64,000 bases of DNA from Inquilinus sp052078665 (GTDB taxonomy: Bacteria > Pseudomonadota > Alphaproteobacteria > DSM-16000 > Inquilinaceae). Both the position numbers and the translations under genes were made by a program. How positions within the stretch are numbered: the stretch's first letter is position 1; every line of letters starts with the position of its first letter. Positions 51,622 through 60,690 of this stretch are shown one piece after another. The stretch is taken from the NCBI RefSeq assembly GCF_052078665.1, contig NZ_JBQJIK010000022.1, forward strand, positions 1 to 64,000. The letters are read 5' to 3'. Below the pieces are notes generated by a model. It was not told the DNA's origin. It made no database searches and worked only from the letters and a program-made list of their open reading frames with translations.

Positions 51622-51897
51622 ATGTCTGCATTCCGTTCCGCCGAGATTCCGCTCGCCAGCCCCGGCGACACCGTCGAGCGGCTCGATGACCGCCCCTGTC
51701 CGGGGCGGCGCGACCCGCATCGGCGTGAGATCCTGTACGCCGTGGTGCATCGCGGCGCCGGGCTGTGGACCCATCTCTACCGCGTCGTCCTCGCCGCCGC
51801 GTCCCGGCCGGAGATCCATCTCGACCGGGTGCTGGAGGGCGATCGCCTGGCCGAGCTGCGCCGGGCCTATGCGGCGGTGGACGAGCTGGCGGCGTGA
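51622..51897 (+). CDS. Orphan 91-residue protein behind the structured leader
   Basis: ATG 51622 lies six bases after GGAGGG. The protein begins MSAFRSAEIPLASPGDTVER and has an amphipathic C-terminal helix (EGDRLAELRRAYAAVDELAA). Two HR/RR clusters and one Cys are seen; no motif is recognised. It is the only gene under the leader, since phaC follows on the opposite strand 20 bases on. Long antisense and same-strand frames around it are not real genes. Confidence 0.6.
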   Translation: MSAFRSAEIPLASPGDTVERLDDRPCPGRRDPHRREILYAVVHRGAGLWTHLYRVVLAAASRPEIHLDRVLEGDRLAELRRAYAAVDELAA

Positions 51898-51916
51898 CCC
51901 GTCAGGACGGGCCGCC

Positions 51917-53878
51917 CTACGTCGCCCGCACGTAGCGGCCAGGGGCATCCTCGATCGGGGCCAGCCCGCCGTCTCCGGGGCGGCGAGCCGGGATCTGGCC
52001 GCCGGCGTGGCGGGCGATCCATTTCTGCCATTCCGGCCACCAGGAGCCCTCGATCTGCTCGGCGGCCTGGAGCCAAGCCTCCGGGGTCTTCGGCGTCCGG
52101 GTGTTGACCCAGTGGCAGTACTTCTTCGCCGCCGGCGGGTTGACCACGCCGGCGATGTGGCCGGAGGCGCTGAGGCAGAAGCGCACCGGGCCGCCGAACA
52201 GCTGGGTCCCGGCATAGGTCGAGGCCCAGGGCGCGATGTGGTCGTCGCGGGTCGACAGCATGAAGGTCGGGGTCTTGATCGTGGTCAGGTCGATCGGCAC
52301 CCCGGCCAGGGCGATGCCGCCGGGCTGCGCCAGCCGGTTCTCCTGGTACATGTTGCGGAGGTAGAAGCTGTGCATCGCGGCCGGCATCCGGGTCGCGTCG
52401 CTGTTCCAGTACAACAGGTCGAAGGGGAAGGGGTCCTTGCCCAGCAGGTAGTTGTTGACGACGAAGGACCAGATCAGGTCGTTGGCGCGCAGCAGGTTGA
52501 AGGTCGTCGCCATCGCCGAGCCGTCGAGATAGCCCTTGCCGGCCATCTTCGTCTCGATCGTCCGCAGCTGCTCCTCGTCGACGAAGATGCCGAGCTCACC
52601 CGGGTCGGTGAAGTCGGTCAGCGTGGTCAGGTAGGTGGCGCTCTTGACCCGGTCCGCCTCGCCCTTGGCCGTCATCCAGGCCAGGGTGCAGGCCAGCAGC
52701 GTGCCCCCCAGGCAGTAGCCGATGACGTTGACCTCGCGCTCGCCGGTCGCCTGCTCGATCGCGCCGAGCGCCGCCAGCGACCCTTCCAGCATGTAGTCGC
52801 CGAAGCTCTTGTCCGCCAGGTGCCCGTCCGGGTTGACCCAGGAGACGACGAAGACGGTGTGGCCCTGCTCGACCGCCCAGCGGATCAGGCTGTTCTGCGG
52901 CTTCAGGTCGAGGATGTAGAACTTGTTGATCCAGGGCGGGATGATCAGCAGCGGCCGCCGCGCCACCGTCTCGGTCGCCGGGTCGTACTGGATCAGCTGC
53001 ATCAGCTCGGTCTCGAACACCACCTTGCCGGGGGTGACGGCGATGTTGCGGCCGATCTCGAAGGCGGTGCGGTCGGTCATGGTGATGGCGAGCTGGCCCT
53101 GGCCGCGCTCCAGGTCGGCCAGCATGTTCTCCAGGCCCTTGACCAGGTTCTCGCCGCGCGATTCCACCGTGCTGCGCAGCACCTCCGGGTTGGTGGCGAC
53201 GAAGTTCGAGGGCGACATCGCGTCGATGAACTGCCTGGTATAGAAATCGACCTTCTTCGCGCTCTTGGCGTCCAGCCCCTCGACCTCCCGCACCGAGCCC
53301 TGCAGCCAGCGCGCGGTCAGCAGGTAGGACTGCTTGATGAAGTCGAACACCGCGACCTCGCTCCAGGCCGGGTCCTTGAAGCGCTTGTCGCCCTTCTCCG
53401 CCGCCACCACCGGCTCCGCCTCCTGGCCCAGCATGCGCTGGGCGGTGCGGTTCCACAGCGTGGCGTAATCCTGCCACAGCGACATCTGGGCCTGCACCAG
53501 CCGGGTCGGGTCGGCCATCAGCCGCTGGGTCATGGCCAGGAAGGCCGAGCCGATGTTGAACGGGTCCAGCTCCGGCGCCTCGGCCCGGCCCTGCTTCTCC
53601 AGGAAGGCGGTGACCAGCCGGGCGCTGCGCTCGCCGATCTCGATCATGCGGCGGCCCAGCTCGGCCGGGTCCGCCGCCGGCGCGGTCTCGGGGGCGGGCG
53701 TGCCGGGTTTGGTCTGAACCGCCGGCCCGGCCTCATCGGGCTTCGTCCGAGCCTGTGGCTTGACTTCGCCGGGTTTGGTCCGGGTCTTAGGCTCCGCTTC
53801 GCCGGACTTCGTCCGGGTCTTAGGCTCCGCTTCGCCGGACTTCGTCCGGCTGGGGGCGGGGCGGGCGCGCTCGGTCAT
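51917..53878 (-). CDS. phaC: Class I poly(3-hydroxyalkanoate) synthase, 653 aa
   Basis: Polymerises (R)-3-hydroxyacyl-CoA into storage polyester on granule surfaces. The lipase-like box is GYCLGG (Cys about 385), the Asp is in DDHIAPW (about 545) and the His in SGHIAG (about 573); PHA_synt N-terminal blocks (SPSNFVATNPEVLRSTVESR) are intact. ATG 53878 is used rather than the GTG at 53953, which has no ribosome site. The N-terminus is a 60-residue Lys/Pro/Glu linker made of 11-residue repeats, which makes it longer than the usual about 590. No phaA/B/Z or phasin genes are adjacent. Confidence 0.96.
   Translation of the reverse strand: MTERARPAPSRTKSGEAEPKTRTKSGEAEPKTRTKPGEVKPQARTKPDEAGPAVQTKPGTPAPETAPAADPAELGRRMIEIGERSARLVTAFLEKQGRAEAPELDPFNIGSAFLAMTQRLMADPTRLVQAQMSLWQDYATLWNRTAQRMLGQEAEPVVAAEKGDKRFKDPAWSEVAVFDFIKQSYLLTARWLQGSVREVEGLDAKSAKKVDFYTRQFIDAMSPSNFVATNPEVLRSTVESRGENLVKGLENMLADLERGQGQLAITMTDRTAFEIGRNIAVTPGKVVFETELMQLIQYDPATETVARRPLLIIPPWINKFYILDLKPQNSLIRWAVEQGHTVFVVSWVNPDGHLADKSFGDYMLEGSLAALGAIEQATGEREVNVIGYCLGGTLLACTLAWMTAKGEADRVKSATYLTTLTDFTDPGELGIFVDEEQLRTIETKMAGKGYLDGSAMATTFNLLRANDLIWSFVVNNYLLGKDPFPFDLLYWNSDATRMPAAMHSFYLRNMYQENRLAQPGGIALAGVPIDLTTIKTPTFMLSTRDDHIAPWASTYAGTQLFGGPVRFCLSASGHIAGVVNPPAAKKYCHWVNTRTPKTPEAWLQAAEQIEGSWWPEWQKWIARHAGGQIPARRPGDGGLAPIEDAPGRYVRAT
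53778..53843. repeat. Two identical 33-bp tandem repeats in the phaC 5' end
   Basis: 53778-53810 and 53811-53843 are identical 33-base units, each coding 11 residues (RTKSGEAEPKT); diverged copies flank them on both sides. In frame, so copy-number changes would only alter the linker length. Confidence 0.9.
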
Positions 53879-54013
53879 GCGGAAGGATCTCCCTGGCTGC
53901 GGCGGCGTCGCCCGAGGCGCGGATTCGGGCGTCGAATGCCGCTTATCTGCCACTTTGCACGGCCATCCTCTTTCCAGTCCACCCTTTCAACGAAGTGTGC
54001 TAGGCACGTGCCC

Positions 54014-55078
54014 ATGCGTCGCACCGGCTCTCTCATGATCGCTTCCGCCCGCCACGGCCTTCCGGTCCGTGGCGCCGTTTTCACCGTCGCCCTGGGCCTC
54101 GTCCTCGCAGGCTGCGGCGGCCGCATCTTCGACGGCACGCCCTATGCGGGCGACGTCCAGGCCTCCGTGCCCAAGGCCGAGACCGCCGAGGTCTCGCCGC
54201 TCGGGGTGGCCGAGCAGCCGCCGGTGCCCAGCGTCGGCGGCCCCCTGGGCACGGCGCAGGCGGGCGACACCAAGACCTACTCGCTGCCGGCCATGGCGCA
54301 GACCGACGCCGACCGCGCGGCGATGCAGCAGGCCCGGGCGCAGCAGGCGCAGCAGCAGGCCGGGACGCAGCAGCAGCGCCGGGCGCAGATCGAGGCGCAG
54401 CGTCAGGCCGCCTTCCAGCGCCAGCAGCAGGCCGCGCAGCAGCAGGCGGCGGCCCAGCAGGCACAGCAGCAGCAGCCGACCGGCACGGTGGCGCCGTTGA
54501 CCTTCGGCCAGCGGCGCAACACCGCGGCCCCGCCGGCGATGGACTCGATGCCGCGCCCGGCCTCGGAGCAGGCCTACCCCACTCTCAGCACGGTGCCGGA
54601 GAAGCCGACCGACCTGCCGACGCCGGAGCAGCAGGCCGCGGTGCGCAGCCAGCTCGAGGCCGACCGCGCCGCCTCGGGCGCCCCCGGCGCGCTCAGCTTC
54701 GGCAACAAGCCGGCCGGCCAGGCCGCGGCGGCCGCCGCCCCGGCCGCCCCCGCGGCGGAGTCGAAGCCGGCCTTCAGCTTCAACAACCGGGTCGCCGGCA
54801 CGGTCAAGTTCGACGGCGGCAGCACCACCCTGCCGGCCTCGGCCAACAGCACCATCGAGAACGTCGCCAAGACGGCGCAGAGCCCGAAGCTGCGGGTGGT
54901 CGGATTCGGCGCCGGCGACGGCGCGGCCCAGGCCAAGGCGCGGGCCGAGGCGGTGGCGGCGGCGCTGCGGGCCGCCGGCGTCGACCCGGCCCGAATCGTC
55001 ACCGGCGGGTCGGCCGACACCCGGGCCGGCATCACCGACGGCCAGGCCGCCCGCGTCGAAATCTACCTCGCCCAGTAA
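54014..55078 (+). CDS. OmpA-family lipoprotein with Gln-rich middle, 354 aa
   Basis: Lipoprotein signal with lipobox LAGC (about 33-36; the acylated Cys begins CGGRIFDGT). The middle (about 100-165) is a Gln/Ala-rich coiled segment (QQARAQQAQQQAGTQQQRR). The C-terminal 100 residues form an OmpA-like peptidoglycan-binding fold (VKFDGGSTTLPASANSTIEN, RAEAVAAALRAAGVDPARIV, GQAARVEIYL). An inner ATG at 54035 is a possible start. It probably ties the outer membrane to the wall. Divergent from phaC. Confidence 0.85.
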   Translation: MRRTGSLMIASARHGLPVRGAVFTVALGLVLAGCGGRIFDGTPYAGDVQASVPKAETAEVSPLGVAEQPPVPSVGGPLGTAQAGDTKTYSLPAMAQTDADRAAMQQARAQQAQQQAGTQQQRRAQIEAQRQAAFQRQQQAAQQQAAAQQAQQQQPTGTVAPLTFGQRRNTAAPPAMDSMPRPASEQAYPTLSTVPEKPTDLPTPEQQAAVRSQLEADRAASGAPGALSFGNKPAGQAAAAAAPAAPAAESKPAFSFNNRVAGTVKFDGGSTTLPASANSTIENVAKTAQSPKLRVVGFGAGDGAAQAKARAEAVAAALRAAGVDPARIVTGGSADTRAGITDGQAARVEIYLAQ

Positions 55079-55121
55079 GCTCAGCACCGGACGCCCCGAC
55101 GGGCGTCGGGGGGATACGTCG

Positions 55122-56348
55122 ATGACCGATCAGGACTTCCACCGAATCAAGCGCCTGCCGCCCTATGTGTTCGCCGAGGTGAACGCGATGAAGGCGGCGG
55201 CGCGAGCTCGGGGCGAAGACATCATCGATCTCGGCATGGGCAACCCCGACGGGCCGCCGCCGAAGCATGTCATCGAGAAGCTGACCGAGGCGGCGCAGAA
55301 CCCGCGCAGCCACGGCTATTCCACCTCGCGCGGCATCCCTGGGCTGCGCCGGGCCCAGGCTGCCTACTACCAGCGCCGCTTCGGCGTCGAGCTCGACCCC
55401 GAGAGCGAGATCGTCGTCACCATCGGGTCGAAGGAAGGCCTGGCCAACCTGGCCCAGGCGATCACCAGCCCGGGCGACATCATCCTGGTGCCGAACCCGA
55501 GCTACCCGATCCACATGTTCGGCTTCATCATCGCCGGCGCGTCGGTGCGGTCGCTGCCGCCGGTCACGCCCGGGGGCAGCTTCCTCGAGGTGCTGGAGCG
55601 GGCGGTGCGGCACAGCGTGCCGAAGCCGACCGCGCTGGTGCTGAACTACCCGTCGAACCCGACCGCCGAGGTGGTCGATCTCGAGTTCTACCGGCCGATC
55701 GTCCAGTTCTGCCGGCAGCACGGCATCTGGATCCTGTCCGACCTGGCCTATGCCGAGATCTATTTCGACACGGCGCCGCCGCCCTCGATCCTGGCGATCC
55801 CCGAGGCGCGCGACATCGCGGTCGAGTTCACCTCGCTGAGCAAGACCTATTCGATGGCCGGCTGGCGCATCGGCTTCGCCGCCGGCAACAAGCGCCTGAT
55901 CGCGGCGCTGGCGCGGGTGAAGTCCTATGTCGATTACGGCGCCTTCACGCCCTTGCAGGTGGCGGCGACGGCGGCGATCAACGGGCCGCAGGACTTCGTC
56001 GACGAGATGCGGGCGCGCTATCGCCTGCGCCGCGACACGCTGATCGAGGGACTGCGCGCCGCCGGCTGGCCGGTGGAGAAGCCCGAGGCCAGCATGTTCG
56101 TCTGGGCGCCGATCCCCGAGGCCTTCGCTTCGATGGGCTCGCTCGCCTTCTCCAAGCTGCTCTTGGAGGAGGCCGGGGTGGCCGTGGCGCCGGGCGTCGG
56201 CTTCGGCGAATACGGCGACGGCCATGTCCGCATCGCCCTGGTCGAGAACCACCAGCGCATCCGCCAGGCCTGCAAGGCCATCAAGACCTTCCTGAGCCGG
56301 CGCCGCAACGACCCGGAGCCGGTCAGCCTCAAGGCGGCCGTGTCGTGA
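55122..56348 (+). CDS. alaC: Alanine/LL-DAP-type aminotransferase, 408 aa
   Basis: PLP-dependent aminotransferase. DLGMGNPDGPPPKHV (about 37-51), GYSTSRGIPGLRRA, VVTIGSKEGLANL, NYPSNPTAEVVD (about 173-184) and the PLP lysine in SLSKTYSMAGWRIGF are the AlaC pattern. It converts pyruvate and glutamate to alanine. GGGGGGATA precedes the ATG. Its stop overlaps the GTG start of hom (GTGA), so it is coupled to amino-acid synthesis. Confidence 0.92.
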   Translation: MTDQDFHRIKRLPPYVFAEVNAMKAAARARGEDIIDLGMGNPDGPPPKHVIEKLTEAAQNPRSHGYSTSRGIPGLRRAQAAYYQRRFGVELDPESEIVVTIGSKEGLANLAQAITSPGDIILVPNPSYPIHMFGFIIAGASVRSLPPVTPGGSFLEVLERAVRHSVPKPTALVLNYPSNPTAEVVDLEFYRPIVQFCRQHGIWILSDLAYAEIYFDTAPPPSILAIPEARDIAVEFTSLSKTYSMAGWRIGFAAGNKRLIAALARVKSYVDYGAFTPLQVAATAAINGPQDFVDEMRARYRLRRDTLIEGLRAAGWPVEKPEASMFVWAPIPEAFASMGSLAFSKLLLEEAGVAVAPGVGFGEYGDGHVRIALVENHQRIRQACKAIKTFLSRRRNDPEPVSLKAAVS

Positions 56349-57637
56349 CGCCGGTGCTGAAGATCGGCATCGCCGGCCTCGGCACGGTCGGCGGCGGCGT
56401 GCTGCGCCTGCTGCAGGCGCATGCCGAGCTGCTGGCCCAGCGCAGCGGCCGGCGCATTGTCGTCGCCGCCGTCTCGGCCCGCGACCGGCACCGCGACCGC
56501 GGCGTGGCGCTGGACGGCGTCCGCTGGTACGACGACGCGGTGGCGCTGGCCGCCGACCCCGAGATCGATGTGGTGGTCGAGCTGATCGGCGGCGCCAACG
56601 GTATCGCCAAGGCGGTGTGCGAGACCGCGATCGACCACGGCAAGCAGGTCGTCACCGCCAACAAGGCGCTGCTGGCGGTGCACGGCGCGGACCTCGCCGT
56701 CCGGGCCGAGGAGGCCGGCGTGGCCCTGGCCTTCGAGGCGGCGGTGGCCGGCGGCATCCCGGCGATCAAGGGGCTGCGCGAGGGCCTGGCCGGCAACCGC
56801 ATCGACGGCGTGTTCGGCATCCTCAACGGCACCTGCAACTACATCCTGACCGAGATGCGGACCACGGGCCGCGAGTTCTCGGAGGTGCTGGCCGAGGCGC
56901 AGAAGCTGGGCTACGCCGAGGCCGACCCCAGCTTCGATGTCGACGGCGTCGACGCCGCGCACAAGCTGGCGGTGCTGGCGGCCCTGGCCTTCAACGCCCG
57001 GGTCGAGTTCGACGATCTGCACATCGAGGGTATCCGCCAGATCTCGGCGCTCGACATCGCCTATGCGCAGGAGCTGGGCTACCGCATCAAGCTGCTCGGC
57101 ATCGCCCGGCGCACCGATGAGGGGCTGTCGCTGCGTGTCCATCCCTGCATGGTGGCCGAGGCCTCGCCGATCGCCCATGTCGAGGGCGTGTTCAACGCCG
57201 TGGTGGCGCAGGGCGACTTCGTCGGCCAGGTGATGATGACCGGCCGCGGCGCCGGCGCCGGCCCGACCGCCTCGGCCGTGGTCGCCGACCTGGTCGACCT
57301 GGCCCGCGGCCTGAAGGTGCCGGTGCTGGGCATCCCGGCCGCGCGGCTCGAGCGCGCCGTCGTGCTGCCGATGGACCACCGCCGCGGCGCCTACTATCTG
57401 CGGCTGATGGTGGTCGACCGTCCGGGTGTGATCGCCGACGTGGCCGCCGCCATGCGCGACCAGCAGATCTCGGTCGAGAGCCTGCTGCAGCGCGGCCGGT
57501 CGCCCGGCGACGCGGTGCCGCTGGTGATCATCACCCATGAGACCGACGAGGCGGCGATGACCCGGCTGCTGGCGGCGCTGGGCGCGCTGGACGCCGTGCT
57601 CGAGCCGCCGCATGTCATTCGCATCGAAGACCTGTGA
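56345..57637 (+). CDS. hom: Homoserine dehydrogenase, 430 aa
   Basis: NAD(P)H-linked step from aspartate semialdehyde to homoserine. IGIAGLGTVGGGVLRLLQ (about 6-23) is the cofactor site, VTANKALLAVHG, AAVAGGIPAIKGLREGLAGN and GILNGTCNYILTEM (about 158-171) are core blocks, EADPSFDVDGVDAAHKLAVL is the catalytic part, and a C-terminal ACT domain (about 350-425) gives threonine feedback. GTG start inside the alaC stop. Confidence 0.97.
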   Translation: MTPVLKIGIAGLGTVGGGVLRLLQAHAELLAQRSGRRIVVAAVSARDRHRDRGVALDGVRWYDDAVALAADPEIDVVVELIGGANGIAKAVCETAIDHGKQVVTANKALLAVHGADLAVRAEEAGVALAFEAAVAGGIPAIKGLREGLAGNRIDGVFGILNGTCNYILTEMRTTGREFSEVLAEAQKLGYAEADPSFDVDGVDAAHKLAVLAALAFNARVEFDDLHIEGIRQISALDIAYAQELGYRIKLLGIARRTDEGLSLRVHPCMVAEASPIAHVEGVFNAVVAQGDFVGQVMMTGRGAGAGPTASAVVADLVDLARGLKVPVLGIPAARLERAVVLPMDHRRGAYYLRLMVVDRPGVIADVAAAMRDQQISVESLLQRGRSPGDAVPLVIITHETDEAAMTRLLAALGALDAVLEPPHVIRIEDL

Positions 57638-57751
57638 TCATTCCCGGTACCGGCTGCGGTTGAAAGCCGGTACACCCTCCGCATGATGTATCCGCCGCCG
57701 CCCGCAAGGGCCGGATGCGGCGGAGACGAGACCGAAAGGATCGGAGAGACG

Positions 57752-58753
57752 ATGAAACGGCCGGAAGCGAAGCCCCAGGCGATGGACCGCAACCTCGCGC
57801 TCGAAGTGGTGCGGGTGACGGAAGCCGCAGCCCTCTCTGCCTCGCGCCTGATGGGTCGCGGCGACGAGCGCCAGGCCGACCAGGCCGCGGTCGACGCGAT
57901 GCGCCAGGCGCTGAACAGCCTCGCCATCGACGGCGAGGTGGTGATCGGCGAGGGTGAGCGCGACGAGGCGCCGATGCTCTATATCGGCGAGAAGGTCGGC
58001 ACCGGCGAAGGGCCGGAGATCGACATCGCGCTGGACCCGCTGGAAGGCACCACCATCACCGCCAAGGGCGGGCCGAACGCGCTGGCCGTCATCGCCATGG
58101 CGAACAAGGGCGGCTTCCTGAAGGCGCCCGACGTCTACATGGACAAGATCGCGGTCGGCGGCGACCTGCCGAAGGACCTGATCGACATCGACTCGACCCC
58201 GGCCCAGAACCTGAAGGCGCTGGCCCTGGCCAAGCGGGTCGACGTCGCCGACCTCGTGGTCTGCGTGCTCGACCGGCCGCGGCACCAGGAGCTGATTGCC
58301 CGCATCCGCGAAGCCGGCGCCCGGATCATGCTGATCTCCGACGGCGACGTGTCCGGCGTGATCGCGACGGCCGAGGCCGGCACCGGCGTCGACCTGTATC
58401 TCGGCACCGGCGGCGCGCCGGAAGGCGTGCTGGCGGCCGCGGCGCTGCGCTGCATCGGCGGCCAGATGCAGGGCCGGCTGCTGTTCCGCAACGACGACGA
58501 GCGCGAGCGCGCCAAGCGCCAGGGCATCGAGGACTTCACCCGCGTCTACGGGCTGATGGACCTGGCCGGCGGTGACGTGATGTTCGCCGCCACCGGCGTC
58601 ACCACCGGCCCGATGCTGCGCGGCGTCCGCCTGATCCCCGGCGGGGCCATCACCCATTCGATCATCATGCGGTCGAAGAGCGGCACGGTGCGCACCATCG
58701 AGGCGACGCACAATTTCCGCCGCAAGACCGGGTTCGAGTTCGTCGGCGGCTGA
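57752..58753 (+). CDS. glpX: Fructose-1,6-bisphosphatase, class II, 333 aa
   Basis: Gluconeogenic/Calvin-type phosphatase of the GlpX family. GDERQADQAAVDAMRQAL, VVIGEGERDEAPMLYIGEKVG (about 51-71), DIALDPLEGTT (about 80-90, metal-binding Asp/Asp/Glu) and GTGGAPEGVLAAAALRC are typical. ATG 57752 is preceded by GGAGAGACG and gives a family-like start; the upstream ATG 57683 is not supported. Fourth in the alaC-hom-glpX-recJ row. Confidence 0.96.
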   Translation: MKRPEAKPQAMDRNLALEVVRVTEAAALSASRLMGRGDERQADQAAVDAMRQALNSLAIDGEVVIGEGERDEAPMLYIGEKVGTGEGPEIDIALDPLEGTTITAKGGPNALAVIAMANKGGFLKAPDVYMDKIAVGGDLPKDLIDIDSTPAQNLKALALAKRVDVADLVVCVLDRPRHQELIARIREAGARIMLISDGDVSGVIATAEAGTGVDLYLGTGGAPEGVLAAAALRCIGGQMQGRLLFRNDDERERAKRQGIEDFTRVYGLMDLAGGDVMFAATGVTTGPMLRGVRLIPGGAITHSIIMRSKSGTVRTIEATHNFRRKTGFEFVGG

Positions 58754-58764
58754 AGGCGGCGGCC

Positions 58765-60576
58765 ATGGCCGCGCCCGCTTCCGAATTCTCGGCGCCGGCC
58801 CTGTTCGGCGTCGAGGTTTCGGCCAAGGGCGCGCGCTGGATCGGCCGCGCCGTGGATGACCGGCTGGCGCTGGCCCTCTCCCAGCGCCACGCCTTGCCGG
58901 AGATCGTCGCCCGGGTGCTGGCGGCGCGCGGCATCGGCCTGGACGACGCGCCCGCCTTCCTCAATCCGACGCTGCGGGCGCTGCTGCCCGACCCTTCGGT
59001 GCTGCGCGACATGGACCGCGCGGCCGAGCGCATCGCCCGGGCGGTGACCGGCGGCGAGGGCATCGCCGTGTTCGGCGACTACGATGTCGACGGCGCCACC
59101 TCGACCGCGCTGATGACCCGCTACCTGCGCGCGGTGGGAGTCGAACCGCAGATCCACATCCCCGACCGCATTGCCGAGGGCTACGGCCCGAACGCCCAGG
59201 CGCTGGAGAAGCTGCGCGCCGGCGGCGCCGGGCTGGTGGTGACGGTCGATTGCGGCACCACCGCCTTCGATGCGCTGGAGGGCGCCGCCGCCTCCGGCCT
59301 CGACGTCGTCGTGATCGACCACCACACGGCGGAGCCGCGGCTGCCCAAGGTGTCGGCCGTGGTCAACCCGAACCGGCTGGACCAGGATCCGGGTCTCGGC
59401 CAGCTCGCCGCCTGCGGCGTCACCTTCCTGGCCCTGGTGGCCCTCAATCGCGTCCTGCGCCAGGCTGGCGTCTTCGCCGGCCGGCCCGAGCCGGACCTGA
59501 TGGCGCTGCTCGACCTGGTGGCGCTCGGCACCATCTGCGACGTGGTGCCGCTGACCGGGCTGAACCGGGCGCTGGTCGGGCAGGGGCTGAAGGTGATGTC
59601 GCAGCGCCGCAACACCGGCCTCGCCGCCCTGGCCGATGTGGCGCGGGTGACCGAGACGGTCGACGCCTATCACGCCGGCTACATCCTGGGGCCGCGGATC
59701 AATGCCGGCGGCCGCATCGGCCGGGCCGATCTCGGCGCCCGGCTGCTGGCCACCGAGGACAAGGCCGAGGCGGCGCGGATCGCGGCGCTGCTGGACGAGC
59801 ACAATGTCGACCGCAAGACGGTCGAGGCCGAGGTGATGGCGGCGGCGACCGCCCAGGTCGAGGCGGCCGATGCCGGGCCGGTGATCGTGGTGGCGGGCGA
59901 GGGCTGGCATCCCGGCGTGGTCGGCATCGTCGCCGGCCGGCTGCGCGAGCGCTACGGCCGGCCGTCCTGCGTCGTCGGGTTCGAGGGCGGCATCGGCAAG
60001 GCGTCGGGCCGCTCGCTGCCGGGGGTCGATCTCGGCGCCGCGGTGATCGCGGCGCGCCAGGCCGGGCTGCTGCTGTCGGGCGGCGGCCACCGCATGGCCG
60101 CGGGCTTCACCGTGCGGCAGGAGCGGGTGGCCGAGCTGCGCGCCTATCTGACCGAGCATATCGACGGCCAGGTAGCGGCGCAGCCCGGGGAGCCGATGGT
60201 GCCGCTGGTCGAGCTGGACGGCACGCTGGTGGTCGAGGCGGCGACGGTCGAGCTGGCCGAGACACTGAGCCGCCTAGGCCCCTACGGCGCCGGCAACCCG
60301 GAGCCGCGCTTCGCCCTGCCGCGGGTGCGGGTGGTGGCGGCGTCGGTGGTCGGCAGCGGCGGCCACGTCGCCTGCACCCTGGTCGGGCCGGACGGCGGCC
60401 GGCTGCGGGCGATCGCCTTCCGCTGCGCCGACCAGCCGGTGGGCCAGACGCTGCTGCGCCGCGACGCGCTGCTGCATGTCGCCGGCACGCTGCGGCTGGA
60501 CCGCTGGAACGGCAACGTCCGGGTGCAGCTGTTCATCGAGGACGTGGCGCCGGTCTGGGGGGCGGAAAGCGCTTGA
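58765..60576 (+). CDS. recJ: Single-strand DNA exonuclease RecJ, 603 aa
   Basis: 5'-3' exonuclease of recombination and repair. DHH phosphoesterase motifs: VFGDYDVDGATST (about 103-115), VVTVDCGT, VVIDHHTAE (about 178-186), then the DHHA1 domain with GKASGRSLPGVDL and LLSGGGHRMAAGF (about 437-449) and a C-terminal OB-fold (about 490-600). Length and order match RecJ. Eleven bases after glpX. Confidence 0.96.
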   Translation: MAAPASEFSAPALFGVEVSAKGARWIGRAVDDRLALALSQRHALPEIVARVLAARGIGLDDAPAFLNPTLRALLPDPSVLRDMDRAAERIARAVTGGEGIAVFGDYDVDGATSTALMTRYLRAVGVEPQIHIPDRIAEGYGPNAQALEKLRAGGAGLVVTVDCGTTAFDALEGAAASGLDVVVIDHHTAEPRLPKVSAVVNPNRLDQDPGLGQLAACGVTFLALVALNRVLRQAGVFAGRPEPDLMALLDLVALGTICDVVPLTGLNRALVGQGLKVMSQRRNTGLAALADVARVTETVDAYHAGYILGPRINAGGRIGRADLGARLLATEDKAEAARIAALLDEHNVDRKTVEAEVMAAATAQVEAADAGPVIVVAGEGWHPGVVGIVAGRLRERYGRPSCVVGFEGGIGKASGRSLPGVDLGAAVIAARQAGLLLSGGGHRMAAGFTVRQERVAELRAYLTEHIDGQVAAQPGEPMVPLVELDGTLVVEAATVELAETLSRLGPYGAGNPEPRFALPRVRVVAASVVGSGGHVACTLVGPDGGRLRAIAFRCADQPVGQTLLRRDALLHVAGTLRLDRWNGNVRVQLFIEDVAPVWGAESA

Positions 60577-60614
60577 TTTCCACGGCCGCTGCCGTTAGGT
60601 CTCTGCGCCGCGCC

Positions 60615-60690
60615 GACCCCTTCGTCTAGAGGCCTAGGACACCGCCCTTTCACGGCGGTAACACGGGTTCGAATCCCGTAGGGGTCGCCA
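60615..60690 (+). tRNA. tRNA-Glu (anticodon TTC)
   Basis: Acceptor GACCCCT (60615-60621) pairs with AGGGGTC (60680-60686), discriminator G and encoded CCA (60688-60690). The anticodon arm CCGCC-CTTTCAC-GGCGG gives TTC, and GGTTCGAAT is the T loop. Its 3' part is the attachment site of the serine-recombinase element that follows. Confidence 0.95.

Noticed and set aside
53760..53860. Repeats at the phaC start as a CRISPR array
   Set aside because: The 33-base units are directly joined, have no spacers, and code an in-frame linker.
51380..55078. A 1232-codon plus-strand open frame across phaC
   Set aside because: Only its last 355 codons (from 54014) are a real gene, the OmpA-like lipoprotein. 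The rest is antisense to phaC, with low-complexity Arg/Gly/His composition typical of GC-rich shadow frames.
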